Source of the DNA: Mycolicibacterium sp. P9-64
GTDB lineage: Bacteria; Actinomycetota; Actinomycetes; Mycobacteriales; Mycobacteriaceae
Reading direction: 5' to 3'
Length of the DNA stretch: 64,000 nucleotides
NCBI RefSeq assembly: GCF_008329605.1
Contig: NZ_NPKO01000003.1
Coordinates: forward strand, 248,001 to 312,000
This document shows, piece after piece, positions 9,906-20,859 of the stretch; within the stretch, counting starts at the first letter, position 1; each line of letters begins with the position of its first letter. The position numbers and the translations under genes were made by a program. The notes below the pieces were generated by a model, which searched no databases, had not been told where the DNA came from, and saw nothing but the letters and a program-made list of their open reading frames with translations.

Positions 9906-10691
9906 TTACGGAATCGGCCCGCCGGCGGCGATGGCGGACAGGATCGCGAACTGCTCGCCATCCAGCGAGGCCCCGCCGACCAGCGCGCCGTCGACGTCGT
10001 CCTGCGCGACGATCTCGCCGACGTTCTTGGCGTTGACCGAGCCGCCGTAGAGCACCCGGACTCCTGCCGCGATCGCCGGGGTGGACAGCTCCGCGAGCTC
10101 CTTGCGAATCGCCGCACACACCTCCTGCGCGTCGGCAGCGCTGGCCACCCGGCCCGTGCCGATCGCCCACACCGGCTCGTAGGCGATGACGATGGTGGTC
10201 AGCTGTTCCGCGGTCAGCCCGGCCAGTGAGCCCTTGAGCTGATCGGTGCAGTGGGCGACGTGGTTGCCCGCCTCGCGGATCTCCAGGCCCTCGCCGATGC
10301 AGACGATCGGGGTCAGGCCGTGCTTGAACGCGGCGGCGGCCTTGGCGGCAACCAGTGCATCGTCCTCGTTGTGGTACGTCCTGCGCTCCGAGTGCCCGAC
10401 GACCGCGAACGTGCAGCCGAGCTTGGCAAGGAACGCACCGCTGATGTCACCGGTGTAGGCGCCCGAGTCGTGCGGCGACAGGTCCTGCGCCCCGTACGTG
10501 AGCTTGAGCTTGTCGCCGTCGACCAGCGTCTGCACGCTGCGCAGATCGGTGAACGGCGGGATCACGGTCACGTCGACCTTGGCGAAGTACTTCTCCGGCA
10601 ACGAGAACGCGATCTTCTGCACCAGGGCGATGGCCTCGTAGTGATTGAGGTTCATCTTCCAGTTGCCGGCGATCAACGGCTTACGGGCCAC
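9906..10691 (-). CDS. tpiA: Triosephosphate isomerase
   Basis: Interconverts dihydroxyacetone phosphate and glyceraldehyde-3-phosphate. The 261-residue TIM barrel shows GNWKMN at residues 9-14 (catalytic Lys), VGHSERR near 100 (electrophilic His) and [11 protein letters not shown] near 172 (catalytic Glu), with the phosphate-binding YGGSVNAKN near 215. GTG 10691 has GAGGAG immediately upstream. It sits 33 bases after pgk in the glycolytic operon. Confidence 0.97.
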   Translation of the reverse strand: MARKPLIAGNWKMNLNHYEAIALVQKIAFSLPEKYFAKVDVTVIPPFTDLRSVQTLVDGDKLKLTYGAQDLSPHDSGAYTGDISGAFLAKLGCTFAVVGHSERRTYHNEDDALVAAKAAAAFKHGLTPIVCIGEGLEIREAGNHVAHCTDQLKGSLAGLTAEQLTTIVIAYEPVWAIGTGRVASAADAQEVCAAIRKELAELSTPAIAAGVRVLYGGSVNAKNVGEIVAQDDVDGALVGGASLDGEQFAILSAIAAGGPIP

Positions 10692-10724
10692 GGGTCTCCT
10701 CGGTTCTTCTTGACTGCGGGGCGA

Positions 10725-11951
10725 TCAGGACTGCTCGGGCACTGCCAAGATCTCGATACCAGGTAGGTCTTTGCCCTCAAGGTATTCCAGCGAAGCCCCA
10801 CCACCGGTCGAAATGTGGGAGAAGCCGTCCTCCGGCAAGCCGAGCTGGCGCACCGCGGCGGCGGAGTCGCCACCGCCAACGACGCTGAAGGCGCCCTTGG
10901 CGGTCGCTCCGATGATGGCCTCGGCGACGCCCTTGGTGCCCGCCGCGAACGCCGGAAACTCGAACACGCCCATGGGACCGTTCCAGAACACGGTCTTGGC
11001 ATTCGAGAGCAGCGCGGTGAACCGCTTGACCGACTCAGGGCCGATGTCCAGGCCCATCTTGTCCTCGGGGATCTTGTCGGCCGCCACCGTCTCGGGCGGC
11101 GAGTCGGCGGCGAACGCCGCCGTGACGACGATGTCCACCGGCAGGTGGATGACGTCGCCGTAGTCCTCGAGAAGCTTCTTGCAAGTGTCGATCATCTCCG
11201 GCTGACACAGCGAGGTGCCCACCGAAAGTCCTTGCGCGGCAAGGAAGGTGTAGCACATGCCGCCGCCGATGACGATGCTGTCGGCCTTGGTCGCGAGGTT
11301 CTCGATGACCGCGAGCTTGTCCGACACCTTGGACCCGCCGAGCACCACGGCGTACGGCCGCTCGCCTGCGCTGGTCAGCTGCTCGAGCACCTTGACCTCG
11401 GTGGCCACCAACGTGCCCGCGTAGTGCGGCAGCAACGTGGCGACGTCGTACACCGAAGCCTGCTTGCGGTGCACCACGCCGAAACCATCGGACACGAAGG
11501 CGCCATCATCACCGACGAGTTCGACCAGCGCCTTGGCCAAGGTCAACCGTTCGGCGTCGTCCTTGCTGGTCTCCCGCGGGTCGAAGCGGATGTTCTCCAG
11601 CAGCAGCACGTCACCGTCGGTCAGTCCCTCGGCGCGGGCCAGCGCGTCGGTGCCGACCACGTCGCCGGCCAGCTGGACGTGCCTGCCGACCTGCTCGCCG
11701 AGGGCCGCCGCGACGGGCGCCAGCGAGTACTTCGGCTCGGGCCCACCCTTGGGCCTGCCGAGGTGGGCGGTGACGATGACCTTGGCGCCGGCGTCGGCCA
11801 GCGCCTTCAGCGTCGGTGCCGAGGCGATGATTCGGCCCGGATCGGTGATCCGGCCCTCGTCGTCGAGCGGGACGTTGAGGTCGGAGCGCACCAGCACTCC
11901 CCGACCCTCGACGCCTTCGGACAGCAGGTCGTCAAGTGTCTTGACCGCCAT
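10725..11951 (-). CDS. pgk: Phosphoglycerate kinase
   Basis: Transfers phosphate from 1,3-bisphosphoglycerate to ADP. The 408-residue monomer has RSDLNVPL near residue 22, TAHLGRPKG near 60, the hinge [10 protein letters not shown] near 200 and the C-terminal nucleotide motif GGGDSAAAV near 370. ATG 11951 starts five bases after the gap stop, which makes the operon link clear. No anomaly was seen. Confidence 0.97.
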   Translation of the reverse strand: MAVKTLDDLLSEGVEGRGVLVRSDLNVPLDDEGRITDPGRIIASAPTLKALADAGAKVIVTAHLGRPKGGPEPKYSLAPVAAALGEQVGRHVQLAGDVVGTDALARAEGLTDGDVLLLENIRFDPRETSKDDAERLTLAKALVELVGDDGAFVSDGFGVVHRKQASVYDVATLLPHYAGTLVATEVKVLEQLTSAGERPYAVVLGGSKVSDKLAVIENLATKADSIVIGGGMCYTFLAAQGLSVGTSLCQPEMIDTCKKLLEDYGDVIHLPVDIVVTAAFAADSPPETVAADKIPEDKMGLDIGPESVKRFTALLSNAKTVFWNGPMGVFEFPAFAAGTKGVAEAIIGATAKGAFSVVGGGDSAAAVRQLGLPEDGFSHISTGGGASLEYLEGKDLPGIEILAVPEQS

Positions 11952-11956
11952 CGTAC

Positions 11957-13006
<1,050 letters not shown>

Positions 13007-13073
13007 CTACTCGGTCTACTGGGAATTGCCCGCATCCAGCCTAGTGGTGCGGCGTTCGCGGCGCGACGGCCGG

Positions 13074-13784
13074 TCAGTGCGCGGCCAGGCTCTGGTCGAT
13101 GTAGGGGTTGCCGAGCCACTTGCGACGGATGCCCTGCAGCGTGCCGTCGTCCTCCAGCTCGGCTTGTGCCGCCGCGATTCGCTGGAGCATCGTGTCGTCG
13201 CCGAGTGACACCGCTATCGCGATGTCCTCCCTGGAGATATTCCGTTGCACCACCTCGACACCCGCGAAGGGCCCGACGAGTTCGGAGAGCACGGGAGCCA
13301 GCTTCATGAAGGCGTCGCAGCCACCGGTGGTCAGATCGGACAGCGCGGTACGGATGCTGCCGTAGTCGTAGACCCGGACCGCCTTCGCCTTGCCCTCGGC
13401 CACCAGGTGTTCGGCGATGGGTTGGCTGGTGTTGCCCCGCTGGACACCGATGGTCAGCCCGGCCAAGTCGTCGATCGACCTCACCGTCCGCAACCGCTCG
13501 GTGTCGACGGCGAGCGCCTGCCCGGAGATCAGGTAGGGCGGTGCGAAGTCGGCCACGCGCCGTCGCTCCGCGGTCACCGTGGTTCCCGCGATGACGCAGT
13601 CGTAGCTGCCTGCTGCCAACTCGTCGAAGATGCCGTTGAAGTTCGATCCCTCGTACGCGATGAGCTCGACCGTCGTCCCCATCACCGCCGCGACCGCGTG
13701 GATGAGGTCGATGTCGAGGCCGCCGTCCCCGACGCCGTTGAACGGCGGGTCGGGGTACGCCACGCCCACTCGCAGGATCGCCAC
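13074..13784 (-). CDS. Solute-binding-protein family 3 domain protein without signal peptide
   Basis: A 236-residue protein that is essentially only the extracellular solute-binding family 3 fold (amino-acid/opine-binding type), as shown by VGVAYPDPPFNG at the start, the DFAPPYLISGQALAV hinge region near 85 and the LAGLTIGVQRGNTS segment near 115. Unlike ABC-transporter receptors it has no signal peptide or lipobox; the start is fixed at GTG 13784 by a TAGGTT -10 placing +1 on the G. No permease or ATPase gene is adjacent. It may be a cytosolic sensor of an amino acid or a receptor that lost export; cyclohexadienyl-dehydratase-like proteins share the fold. The ligand is unknown. Confidence 0.75.
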   Translation of the reverse strand: MAILRVGVAYPDPPFNGVGDGGLDIDLIHAVAAVMGTTVELIAYEGSNFNGIFDELAAGSYDCVIAGTTVTAERRRVADFAPPYLISGQALAVDTERLRTVRSIDDLAGLTIGVQRGNTSQPIAEHLVAEGKAKAVRVYDYGSIRTALSDLTTGGCDAFMKLAPVLSELVGPFAGVEVVQRNISREDIAIAVSLGDDTMLQRIAAAQAELEDDGTLQGIRRKWLGNPYIDQSLAAH

Positions 13785-13790
13785 GTGTTC

Positions 13791-13796
13791 AACCTA
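13791..13796 (-). promoter_or_regulatory. Leaderless -10 element (TAGGTT) for the binding-domain gene
   Basis: TAGGTT sits at -12 to -7 relative to the GTG at 13784, so the predicted transcript begins at the start codon itself. This also fixes the start and excludes an undetected upstream signal peptide. Confidence 0.5.
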
Positions 13797-13966
13797 GGCC
13801 TGTTCGCCGTCGGCATCACCGTGGTCGCCAAGGAGTTCTTCGTTGGCGGCCGTGGATGCAGATGCGGCCGTGGACGAGCACGCCGTCGGCGCACCCAAAT
13901 CGGTGAAAACGCAGACCCCTCCGCCGTTTGGGCCGATATGGTCCGCCTGAGGGTGGGAGGCTCGAA

Positions 13967-15793
13967 TTGTCGAACAGTTCCGTGTGCCCGATCGCGGGCC
14001 GCACGTCGGCGCGCCAGGTGTGGCTGAGATTCATGCTTGCGGCCTTCTTGATGGCGATCTACACCGTCATTGCGATGGCAGGTGGTGTCGCCCGAGCCGA
14101 TGACGGTACGTCCGCATCAGGCGGCGAGACCACGTCGAAGGGCGCTACTTCCCAGCAGTCGGAGCCGCAGAAGTCCGCAACGGACGCGACGTCGGATCAG
14201 GCTGCACCAGCCGGCGCGAAGCCCACCAAAGCCGAGCCACCCAAGGCCGACCCGCCCAAGGCCGACGATTCCGAGGCGCCGACCACCCCCGACACGTCGA
14301 ACGCCACCAAGACCACGACACCGAAGCCCACGGCAACCGCCGAACCCACTGCCTCGACGGCGCCTGACCCACCGCACGCCGCCACGGTCACCCCACCCGT
14401 CGACGACGCGCAGGCACCCACTGCGGCACCCGTTGACACCACCACACCAGAGACCCCACCGGTCGTGGCACCCGAAGAAGGCAACGCCCCAGCGGAGTCA
14501 CCCACAGTCGACACCGAGCCCAAAAGCACTCAGCCGGTTGACGTCTCACACGGCTCGAAGCGGCTCGGCCAGCCTGCTGCCGTGGCCGCGCCGGCCAGCG
14601 CCGAGCCCAGGCCGACGACGACAGCCGAATCGAACGTGCGCAGTCTGCGGCCACAGGTCGACCCCGAACCCGCCGGTGTCGCCGCAGCAGCGATCGCGCC
14701 ACCCGCTCCCACTCCCGGCATTCCCATTGCATTCAACCCGCCGTTGCTCGTTCAACAGCTCACCGGGCTGGTCGCCGACGCCGGAACGATCATGGTGTCG
14801 GTCGTGCACACCGCCGCAACCGCCGTGGCTCAAGCCTTCGGACCCAACAGCTTCCTCGGCGTGCCCTACATGCTCGCCACCACGGTGGCCAACGTCGCCG
14901 CCGCCGTCGGCCGATCGATCATCGGAGCGCCGATGTTCGAACCCACCACGGGCCAATTCGCCGTCAACTACGGCATTCTCGACGGGCTGGCGTTCTTCAA
15001 CCCGACCAAGCCACCCGCGGGCGCCAACGACGACGGTATCTCCGTGACCGCCCAACATCCCCTGCCGGTCATCCTGCTCAACGGCACCAGTGCCACCCAG
15101 GGCACCAACTGGTCCGTCGGTGCCCCGGTCCTGGCCAACGCGGGATACAAGGTCTACACGTTCAACTACGGCAACACCACCGGAAACCCGAACTCCCCGA
15201 TCCAGGCCTTCGGCGACATCAGGGATTCCACCGCAGAACTGGCCGCCGAGGTCCAACGAGTGCTCGACGAAACCGGCGCACCGAAGGTCATCCTGGTCGG
15301 TCACTCCCAGGGTGGCGGCATCCTTGCCGTCAACTACATCAACAACATGGGTGGCGCGGCCAAGGTGTCGCAGCTCATCGGGATTGCACCGAGCAACCAC
15401 GGCACCGACATCGATGGACTTGGCGTGCTGCAGTCGGTGCCGATCCTCGGGCCGTTGTTCGTCGGCATCGCCAACACACTCGGACCCGCCCTCTACCAAC
15501 AGGCGCTGGGTTCGCCGTTCCAGCAGGAGGTCTACGGCAACGGCGACACCCGCCCGGGAGTCCTGTACACGACGATCGCGTCGGTCAACGACGAGGTCGT
15601 CACGCCGTACACGCAGCAGGCCCTCAATGGTCCGAACGTCACGAACGTCGTGCTTCAGGACCTCTACCCGGGGCTGGTCCTCGGCCACGCGAACATCTTC
15701 TTGAGCCCGCAGGTGTGGTCGACGGTGCTCGACGCGCTGGCGAACAACCCGGCAGCCAACCCGCTCCAGACTCAGAGCGTCGCCGCCGCCTGA
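13967..15793 (+). CDS. Exported class-2-type lipase/esterase with long disordered linker
   Basis: A secreted alpha/beta hydrolase of 608 residues. Residues 1-45 are a signal peptide with a long n-region and cleavage near ARA-DD. About 190 residues of Pro/Ala/Thr/Glu-rich low complexity follow, then a hydrolase domain from about 260. Visible catalytic features are the oxyanion strand PVILLNGTSATQG, the nucleophile elbow VGHSQGGG (Ser near 445), SVNDEVVTPY (Asp candidate) and LGHANIFL (His candidate). The TTG at 13967 is chosen because GGGAGG lies seven bases upstream; ATG 14033 would cut into the signal peptide. It stands alone, convergent with whiA (8-bp gap). The substrate is probably an acyl ester in the envelope or medium. 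Confidence 0.8.
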   Translation: MSNSSVCPIAGRTSARQVWLRFMLAAFLMAIYTVIAMAGGVARADDGTSASGGETTSKGATSQQSEPQKSATDATSDQAAPAGAKPTKAEPPKADPPKADDSEAPTTPDTSNATKTTTPKPTATAEPTASTAPDPPHAATVTPPVDDAQAPTAAPVDTTTPETPPVVAPEEGNAPAESPTVDTEPKSTQPVDVSHGSKRLGQPAAVAAPASAEPRPTTTAESNVRSLRPQVDPEPAGVAAAAIAPPAPTPGIPIAFNPPLLVQQLTGLVADAGTIMVSVVHTAATAVAQAFGPNSFLGVPYMLATTVANVAAAVGRSIIGAPMFEPTTGQFAVNYGILDGLAFFNPTKPPAGANDDGISVTAQHPLPVILLNGTSATQGTNWSVGAPVLANAGYKVYTFNYGNTTGNPNSPIQAFGDIRDSTAELAAEVQRVLDETGAPKVILVGHSQGGGILAVNYINNMGGAAKVSQLIGIAPSNHGTDIDGLGVLQSVPILGPLFVGIANTLGPALYQQALGSPFQQEVYGNGDTRPGVLYTTIASVNDEVVTPYTQQALNGPNVTNVVLQDLYPGLVLGHANIFLSPQVWSTVLDALANNPAANPLQTQSVAAA

Positions 15794-15801
15794 CTCGCGG
15801 T

Positions 15802-16779
15802 CTAGGCGTCCTCGAGCAGGTCGGGCGTGACGGCTGACTCGGTGTCGGGGATGCCGTCCTGCTTGGCCTTGCGGTCGGCCATCGACAAGAGTCGCCGAAT
15901 ACGGCCTGCCACGGCATCTTTCGTCATCGGAGGTTCCGCGAGCCTGCCCAGCTCCTCAAGCGATGCCTGCCGGTGCTCGACGCGCAACCTGCCCGCTGCC
16001 GAGAGATGATCGGGCACGGTGTCACCGAGGATGAACAGCGCACGCTCCACCCTGGCCGCCGCGGCCACGGCCGCCCTCGCCGATCGGCGCAGGTTCGCGT
16101 CGTCGAAGTTGGCCAGCCGGTTGGCGGTGGCGCGCACCTCGCGGCGCATCCTCCGCTCTTCCCACGTCAGCCGGGTGTCCTGCGCACCCATCCTGGTCAG
16201 CAGCGCGCCGATGGCCTCACCGTCGCGCACCACCACGCGGTCACTCCCCCGCACCTCGCGGGCCTTGGCGCTGACGCCAAGCCGCCGCGCGGCGCCGACG
16301 AGCGCGAGCGCCGCCTCGGGGCCGGGGCAACTGACCTCCAACGCTGACGACCGGCCGGGCTCGGTCAACGAGCCGTGCGCCAAAAACGCTCCGCGCCAAG
16401 CTGCTTCGGCATCACCCACGCTGCCACCGACCACCTGCGCCGGCAATCCACGCACCGGGCGACCGCGCAGATCCAGCAGTCCGGTCTGCCGCGCAAGCGA
16501 TTCGCCGTCCTGCGCAACGCGCACCAGGTACCGGGTGCTCTTGCGGATGCCGCTCGCCGACAACACGTGCACGACGGCGTTGTAGCCGTAGAGGTCGTGG
16601 ATGTCCTTGCGCAGCCGCCGCGCGATGATGCCAAGATCGACCTCGGCCTCGACCACGACACGGCCGGCCACGATGTGCAGACCCCCTGCGAAGCGCAGCA
16701 AGGACGCCACCTCGGCACGCCGAGCACTCACCGAGTTGATCACCAGCCGGCTCAGCTCGTCCTTGACCTCGGCTGTCAT
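15802..16779 (-). CDS. whiA: Sporulation/cell-division regulator WhiA
   Basis: DNA-binding protein with a degenerate LAGLIDADG homing-endonuclease fold (about residues 1-220) and a C-terminal helix-turn-helix (about 235-315, with [24 protein letters not shown]). In actinobacteria it controls division genes; in mycobacteria its role is less defined. The protein is 325 residues, as in M. tuberculosis Rv1423. ATG 16779 follows the yvcK stop by 13 bases; a GTG two codons upstream is equally possible. It is the last gene of uvrC-rapZ-yvcK-whiA. Confidence 0.95.
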   Translation of the reverse strand: MTAEVKDELSRLVINSVSARRAEVASLLRFAGGLHIVAGRVVVEAEVDLGIIARRLRKDIHDLYGYNAVVHVLSASGIRKSTRYLVRVAQDGESLARQTGLLDLRGRPVRGLPAQVVGGSVGDAEAAWRGAFLAHGSLTEPGRSSALEVSCPGPEAALALVGAARRLGVSAKAREVRGSDRVVVRDGEAIGALLTRMGAQDTRLTWEERRMRREVRATANRLANFDDANLRRSARAAVAAAARVERALFILGDTVPDHLSAAGRLRVEHRQASLEELGRLAEPPMTKDAVAGRIRRLLSMADRKAKQDGIPDTESAVTPDLLEDA

Positions 16780-16792
16780 AGCCACGAAAACG

Positions 16793-17794
16793 TCACCTCT
16801 CGTCAACCGATCTCACGGCGGCAGTGGGAACCGTCGGCGGCACGGGTGCGCTGCCGCGTAGGCGTACGCGCTCCAGGGCAGCCGCCAATCTCGCCGGGTC
16901 ATGTAATGGTGTACCAGGTCGAGACACGTCAGCAAACTCGACTTCGGCGTTCAGGATCGCTGCAGTGCGCCTGAGCTGTTCGCGTTCGCGCTCACCAGGC
17001 GCTCCCGCGGCATCGACGATGATGTCGTGCACGGTGAAGCCGGGCGCGTGTTGCGCCAACACGTGGATGTGACGCTCGGCGGAGAAACCTGCGGTCTCAC
17101 CCGGCTCGCCAACCAGATTCAGCACCAGTGCGCGCCGGGCCGTGGTGGCCTGAAGCGCCTCCGCCAGCTGGGGAACCAGGACGTGGGGTATCACGCTGGT
17201 GAACCACGACCCTGGTCCGAGCACCACGAGATCGGCGGCCATGATCGCGTCGATGGCCTGCCGCGTGGCTGGCGGGTTGCTCGGCAGCAGCCGCACCCTC
17301 CGGACCTTGCCCACCGTGGTGGCGAGGGCGACCTGTCCACGGATGACGCGGCTCATGCGTGGATCGGATTCCAGACCACCGACGTCGGCCTCGATCTGAA
17401 GGGCGATCGGACACATCGGCAGCACCCGGCCCTTGAGCCCGAGAATCCTGCCCAACTCGTCGAGTGCTGCGACTGGATCGGCGAGCACCTCGTTGAGGCC
17501 TGCGAGCAACAGATTGCCGATCGGGTGGCCTGCGAGTGCACCGCTGCCACCGAACCGGTGCTGGATGATGGTCCCCCACAGTTGGCCGTGTGGGCTGTCG
17601 GAGGCCAACGCCGCCAACGCCATTCGCAGATCACCGGGCGGGACGACGTCGAGCTCGTTGCGCAGCCGGCCCGACGAACCACCGTCGTCGGAGACCGTCA
17701 CCACGGCCGTCACGTGGGGGGTCAGCCTTCGGGCAGCCGACAGCGTCGCATACAACCCGTGCCCGCCACCGAGCGCGACGATGCGGGGACTCAT
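16793..17794 (-). CDS. yvcK: YvcK/CofD-fold gluconeogenesis and cell-shape factor
   Basis: A 333-residue protein of the YvcK/CuvA family, which binds UDP-sugars and is needed for growth on gluconeogenic carbon sources and for normal wall synthesis (known for the family; CuvA in mycobacteria). The sequence opens with [14 protein letters not shown] and contains [13 protein letters not shown] and [11 protein letters not shown], conserved nucleotide-sugar loops of the CofD fold. The ATG overlaps the rapZ stop as ATGA. Length is typical. Confidence 0.95.
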   Translation of the reverse strand: MSPRIVALGGGHGLYATLSAARRLTPHVTAVVTVSDDGGSSGRLRNELDVVPPGDLRMALAALASDSPHGQLWGTIIQHRFGGSGALAGHPIGNLLLAGLNEVLADPVAALDELGRILGLKGRVLPMCPIALQIEADVGGLESDPRMSRVIRGQVALATTVGKVRRVRLLPSNPPATRQAIDAIMAADLVVLGPGSWFTSVIPHVLVPQLAEALQATTARRALVLNLVGEPGETAGFSAERHIHVLAQHAPGFTVHDIIVDAAGAPGEREREQLRRTAAILNAEVEFADVSRPGTPLHDPARLAAALERVRLRGSAPVPPTVPTAAVRSVDER

Positions 17795-18708
17795 TCGCGC
17801 CCCAGATCCCGGTGCAGCACGCGCACCGTCAGCTGATCGCCGGCCTCGAGGAGCCCGGCCAGCGCCTCGGCCATGGCCACGCTGCGATGCTTGCCGCCGG
17901 TGCAGCCGATCGCGACGGTCATGTAGCGCTTTCCCTCCCGGCGGTAACCGTCGATGACGACGTCCAGCAGCCGATGGTAGGTGTCCAGGAACTCCTGCGC
18001 GCCCGGTTGGCCCAGGACGTAGTCACGCACCGCGGGGTGCTGACCGGTATGGGGCCGCAGTTCGTCCACCCAGTGGGGGTTGGGCAGGAACCGTACGTCC
18101 ATGACGGTGTCTGCGTCCATCGGCAGCCCGTACTTGTAGCCGAACGACTCGACGGTGACGCTGGTGTCCGCGACGGTCTCGCCGCCGAAGGCCCGTTCGA
18201 TGCTCGCACGCAACGCGGGTACCGAGAGGGCGGACGTGTCGATCACCAGATCGGCGGTCGCGCGCACCTCCGCAAGCAACTGCCGTTCGGCGCTAATGCC
18301 TTCCGCGAGAGTCTGATTGCCCTGCAACGGGTGACTGCGCCTGTTCTGCTCGTAGCGGCGCACCAGGATCTCGTCGGACGCTTCGAGGAACAGCACGCGC
18401 GGCGTGATCTGCCGGGTGGCCAGGTCGTTGCGCACCCATTCCAGATCACCGGTGAAGCCGCGTGAACGGACGTCCATCACCACGGCCAACTGCGTGATCC
18501 GGGAACCGGCCGCCAGCCCCAACTCGACCATCCTGGCGATCAGCTCGGGCGGCAGGTTGTCCGCGACGTACCAGCCGATGTCCTCGAGCACCTTGGCGGC
18601 CGTCCCGCGACCCGCCCCGGACAGCCCAGTGACCAGGACGACGTCGATGCCTCCCGCTGTGTCATCCGCAACTGGGTCCCCTACGCCGTCCCGCAATTCC
18701 TCGGTCAT
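17791..18708 (-). CDS. rapZ: RapZ/YvcJ-family nucleotide-binding protein
   Basis: P-loop protein of the RapZ family, an RNase adaptor in enterobacteria, with nucleotide hydrolysis shown for several homologues. The 305-residue protein has the loop VTGLSGAGRGTAAK near residues 23-35, where arginine replaces the usual Walker lysine as in the M. tuberculosis homologue. The C-terminal domain contains GCTGGKHRSV near 265. ATG 18708 is chosen because GGAGG lies about ten bases upstream and the length matches Rv1421; an upstream ATG (18780) would overlap uvrC and add 24 unconserved residues. Mycobacteria lack the GlmZ target, so the partner is unknown. Confidence 0.93.
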   Translation of the reverse strand: MTEELRDGVGDPVADDTAGGIDVVLVTGLSGAGRGTAAKVLEDIGWYVADNLPPELIARMVELGLAAGSRITQLAVVMDVRSRGFTGDLEWVRNDLATRQITPRVLFLEASDEILVRRYEQNRRSHPLQGNQTLAEGISAERQLLAEVRATADLVIDTSALSVPALRASIERAFGGETVADTSVTVESFGYKYGLPMDADTVMDVRFLPNPHWVDELRPHTGQHPAVRDYVLGQPGAQEFLDTYHRLLDVVIDGYRREGKRYMTVAIGCTGGKHRSVAMAEALAGLLEAGDQLTVRVLHRDLGRE

Positions 18709-18754
18709 CCGCGATCCGCCTCCGGCTTCTCGCTGTGTGTCATCCCCGACCCCG

Positions 18755-20737
18755 TCATCCCGATGCTCTGCTCCGATCATCGTCGATGATCGGGTCGGGC
18801 GCTCCCGATTCGGCGGGCACGCCCAGTGCCTCAAGTACTGCCTTGGCCGTCGCTACACCGATCCCAGGCACCGAGGTGATCTCCTCGACGCTCGCCTGTT
18901 TCAACCGGGCCAGCGAGCCGAAGTGGGTGACCAGCGCCTTGCGGCGGTGCTCGCCTAGACCGCGGACCGAGTCGAGCGCCGACGCCGTCATCCGCTTCGA
19001 TCGCTTGCTGCGGTGGTAGGTGATCGCGAACCGGTGCGCTTCGTCACGTATCCGCTGCAACAGATAGAGACCTTCACTGTTGCGCGGCATGATCACCGGG
19101 TCCGGTTGCGAGGGTACCCACACCTCCTCGAGCCGTTTGGCCAGCCCGATCACCGCGACGTCGGTGACCCCGAGTTCGGCGAGCACCGCGGCCGCGGCGT
19201 TGACCTGGGGCGCGCCGCCGTCCACCACGAACAGGTTCGGCGGGTAGGCGAACTTGCGCGACTTGCCCTGGATCAAGGCCGGACCCGGATTCTCCAAGTC
19301 GGCGACGTGCCGCATGAACCGCCTGCGCGTCACCTCGGCGATGGAAGCCACGTCGTCGGACCGGCCGTCGCCCGCGGCCTCGCGGATGGCGTAGTGCCGG
19401 TAGTCCGACTTGCGGGGCAACCCGTCCTCGAATACCACCAGGGAGGCCACCACGTCGGTGCCCTGGACGTGACTGATGTCGATGCACTCGATGCGCAGCG
19501 GCGCATCCAAAAGGCCGAGGGACTCCTGAATGTTCTGCAGGGCAGCCGATCTCGCGTTGAAGTCACCGGCACGCTTGAGCTTGTGCTGAGCTAGGGCGTC
19601 CTGGGCGTTGCGCTGCACCGTCTCGCCGAGCGCCCGCTTGTCACCGCGCACCGGCACGCGCAACTGGACCCGCGATCCACGCAGGTCGGACAGCCAGATC
19701 TCCAGCTCCTCCGCGTTGCTTGGCAGCACGGGGACGAGCACCTGCCGCGGCACCGGATTGGTTGCCTCGTCACCGGTTCCGCCGAGTTCGGCCTGTTCAC
19801 CGTAGAACTGCGTGAGGAACTGTTCGACGAGCAACTCTTGGGCGGATTCGCCTGGTTCGCCTGGCTTGTCGACGACCCAGCCCCGCTGACCACGGACCCG
19901 TCCGCCGCGCACGTGGAACACCTGAACGGCGGCCTCGAGGTCGTCGTCGGCGAACGCCACCACGTCGGCGTCCGTGCCGTCACCGAACACCACGGTCTGC
20001 TTCTCCAGCGCCCGCTTGAGCGCGCCGATGTTGTCGCGCAACCGGGCGGCCCGCTCGAAGTCGAGCGCCTCGGCCGCGGTGTTCATCTGCTTTTCCATCT
20101 CGCGGACGAGCCGGTCGGTCTTGCCTGCCAGGAAGTCGCAGAAGTCCTCCACGATCACCCTGTGCTCCTCGGCGCTGACCCGGCCGACGCACGGCGCCGA
20201 GCACTTGTCGATGTAGCCGAGCAAGCAAGGGCGACCAATCTGGTTGTGCCGCTTGAACACCCCCGCCGAGCACGTCCGCGCGGGAAAGACTCTGGTCAGC
20301 AGGTCGAGGGTCTCACGAATGGCCCAGGCGTGTGAGTACGGACCGAAGTAGCGCACTCCCTTGCGGCGTGGCCCGCGGTACACGAACAGCCGGGGGTACT
20401 CCTCGTTGAGGGTGACGGCCAGGACCGGGTACGACTTGTCGTCGCGGTAGCGGATGTTGAACCGCGGGTCGAACTCCTTGATCCAGTTGTACTCGAGCTG
20501 CAGCGCCTCGACTTCGGTGCTGACCACCGTCCACTCGACGCTGCCCGCGGTCGTCACCATCTGGCGCGTGCGCGGCGCCAGCCCGTAGACGTCGGCGAAG
20601 TAGGAGTTCAACCTGCTGCGCAGGCTCTTGGCCTTGCCGACGTAGATGACCCGACCGTGCGGATCCCGGAATCGGTACACGCCCGGCTGCACGGGGATGG
20701 ATCCCGGAGCCGGTCGGTACGTCGCTGGATCGGGCAC
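18755..20737 (-). CDS. uvrC: Excinuclease ABC subunit C
   Basis: Nuclease of nucleotide excision repair that makes both incisions around a UvrAB-marked lesion. The 660-residue protein has the GIY-YIG domain at about 15-95 ([22 protein letters not shown]), a UVR motif near 205-240, the RNase H-like endonuclease with the [10 protein letters not shown] aspartate near 425, and a C-terminal helix-hairpin-helix pair near 595-645 ([24 protein letters not shown]). GTG 20737 coincides with the predicted +1 of a TAACCT -10. It leads the uvrC-rapZ-yvcK-whiA operon. Confidence 0.97.
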   Translation of the reverse strand: MPDPATYRPAPGSIPVQPGVYRFRDPHGRVIYVGKAKSLRSRLNSYFADVYGLAPRTRQMVTTAGSVEWTVVSTEVEALQLEYNWIKEFDPRFNIRYRDDKSYPVLAVTLNEEYPRLFVYRGPRRKGVRYFGPYSHAWAIRETLDLLTRVFPARTCSAGVFKRHNQIGRPCLLGYIDKCSAPCVGRVSAEEHRVIVEDFCDFLAGKTDRLVREMEKQMNTAAEALDFERAARLRDNIGALKRALEKQTVVFGDGTDADVVAFADDDLEAAVQVFHVRGGRVRGQRGWVVDKPGEPGESAQELLVEQFLTQFYGEQAELGGTGDEATNPVPRQVLVPVLPSNAEELEIWLSDLRGSRVQLRVPVRGDKRALGETVQRNAQDALAQHKLKRAGDFNARSAALQNIQESLGLLDAPLRIECIDISHVQGTDVVASLVVFEDGLPRKSDYRHYAIREAAGDGRSDDVASIAEVTRRRFMRHVADLENPGPALIQGKSRKFAYPPNLFVVDGGAPQVNAAAAVLAELGVTDVAVIGLAKRLEEVWVPSQPDPVIMPRNSEGLYLLQRIRDEAHRFAITYHRSKRSKRMTASALDSVRGLGEHRRKALVTHFGSLARLKQASVEEITSVPGIGVATAKAVLEALGVPAESGAPDPIIDDDRSRASG

Positions 20738-20743
20738 GGGTCC

Positions 20744-20749
20744 AGGTTA
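20744..20749 (-). promoter_or_regulatory. Leaderless -10 element (TAACCT) for uvrC
   Basis: TAACCT is at -12 to -7 from the uvrC GTG, predicting +1 on the first base of the start codon. Confidence 0.5.
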
Positions 20750-20847
20750 GTACCGCAGTCCGACCCGATTCGACGAGCGCGCTCGACGCCGAGTTCTGGC
20801 GCCCAAATCGGCAGGCCGACCACACCCGAGAGGCGGTGCCGATGAAC

Positions 20848-20853
20848 TACCGT
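20848..20853 (+). promoter_or_regulatory. Leaderless -10 element (TACCGT) for the gamma-glutamyltransferase gene
   Basis: TACCGT is at -12 to -7 from ATG 20860 and selects that start among four nearby in-frame ATG codons. Confidence 0.45.
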
Positions 20854-20859
20854 CGAGTG

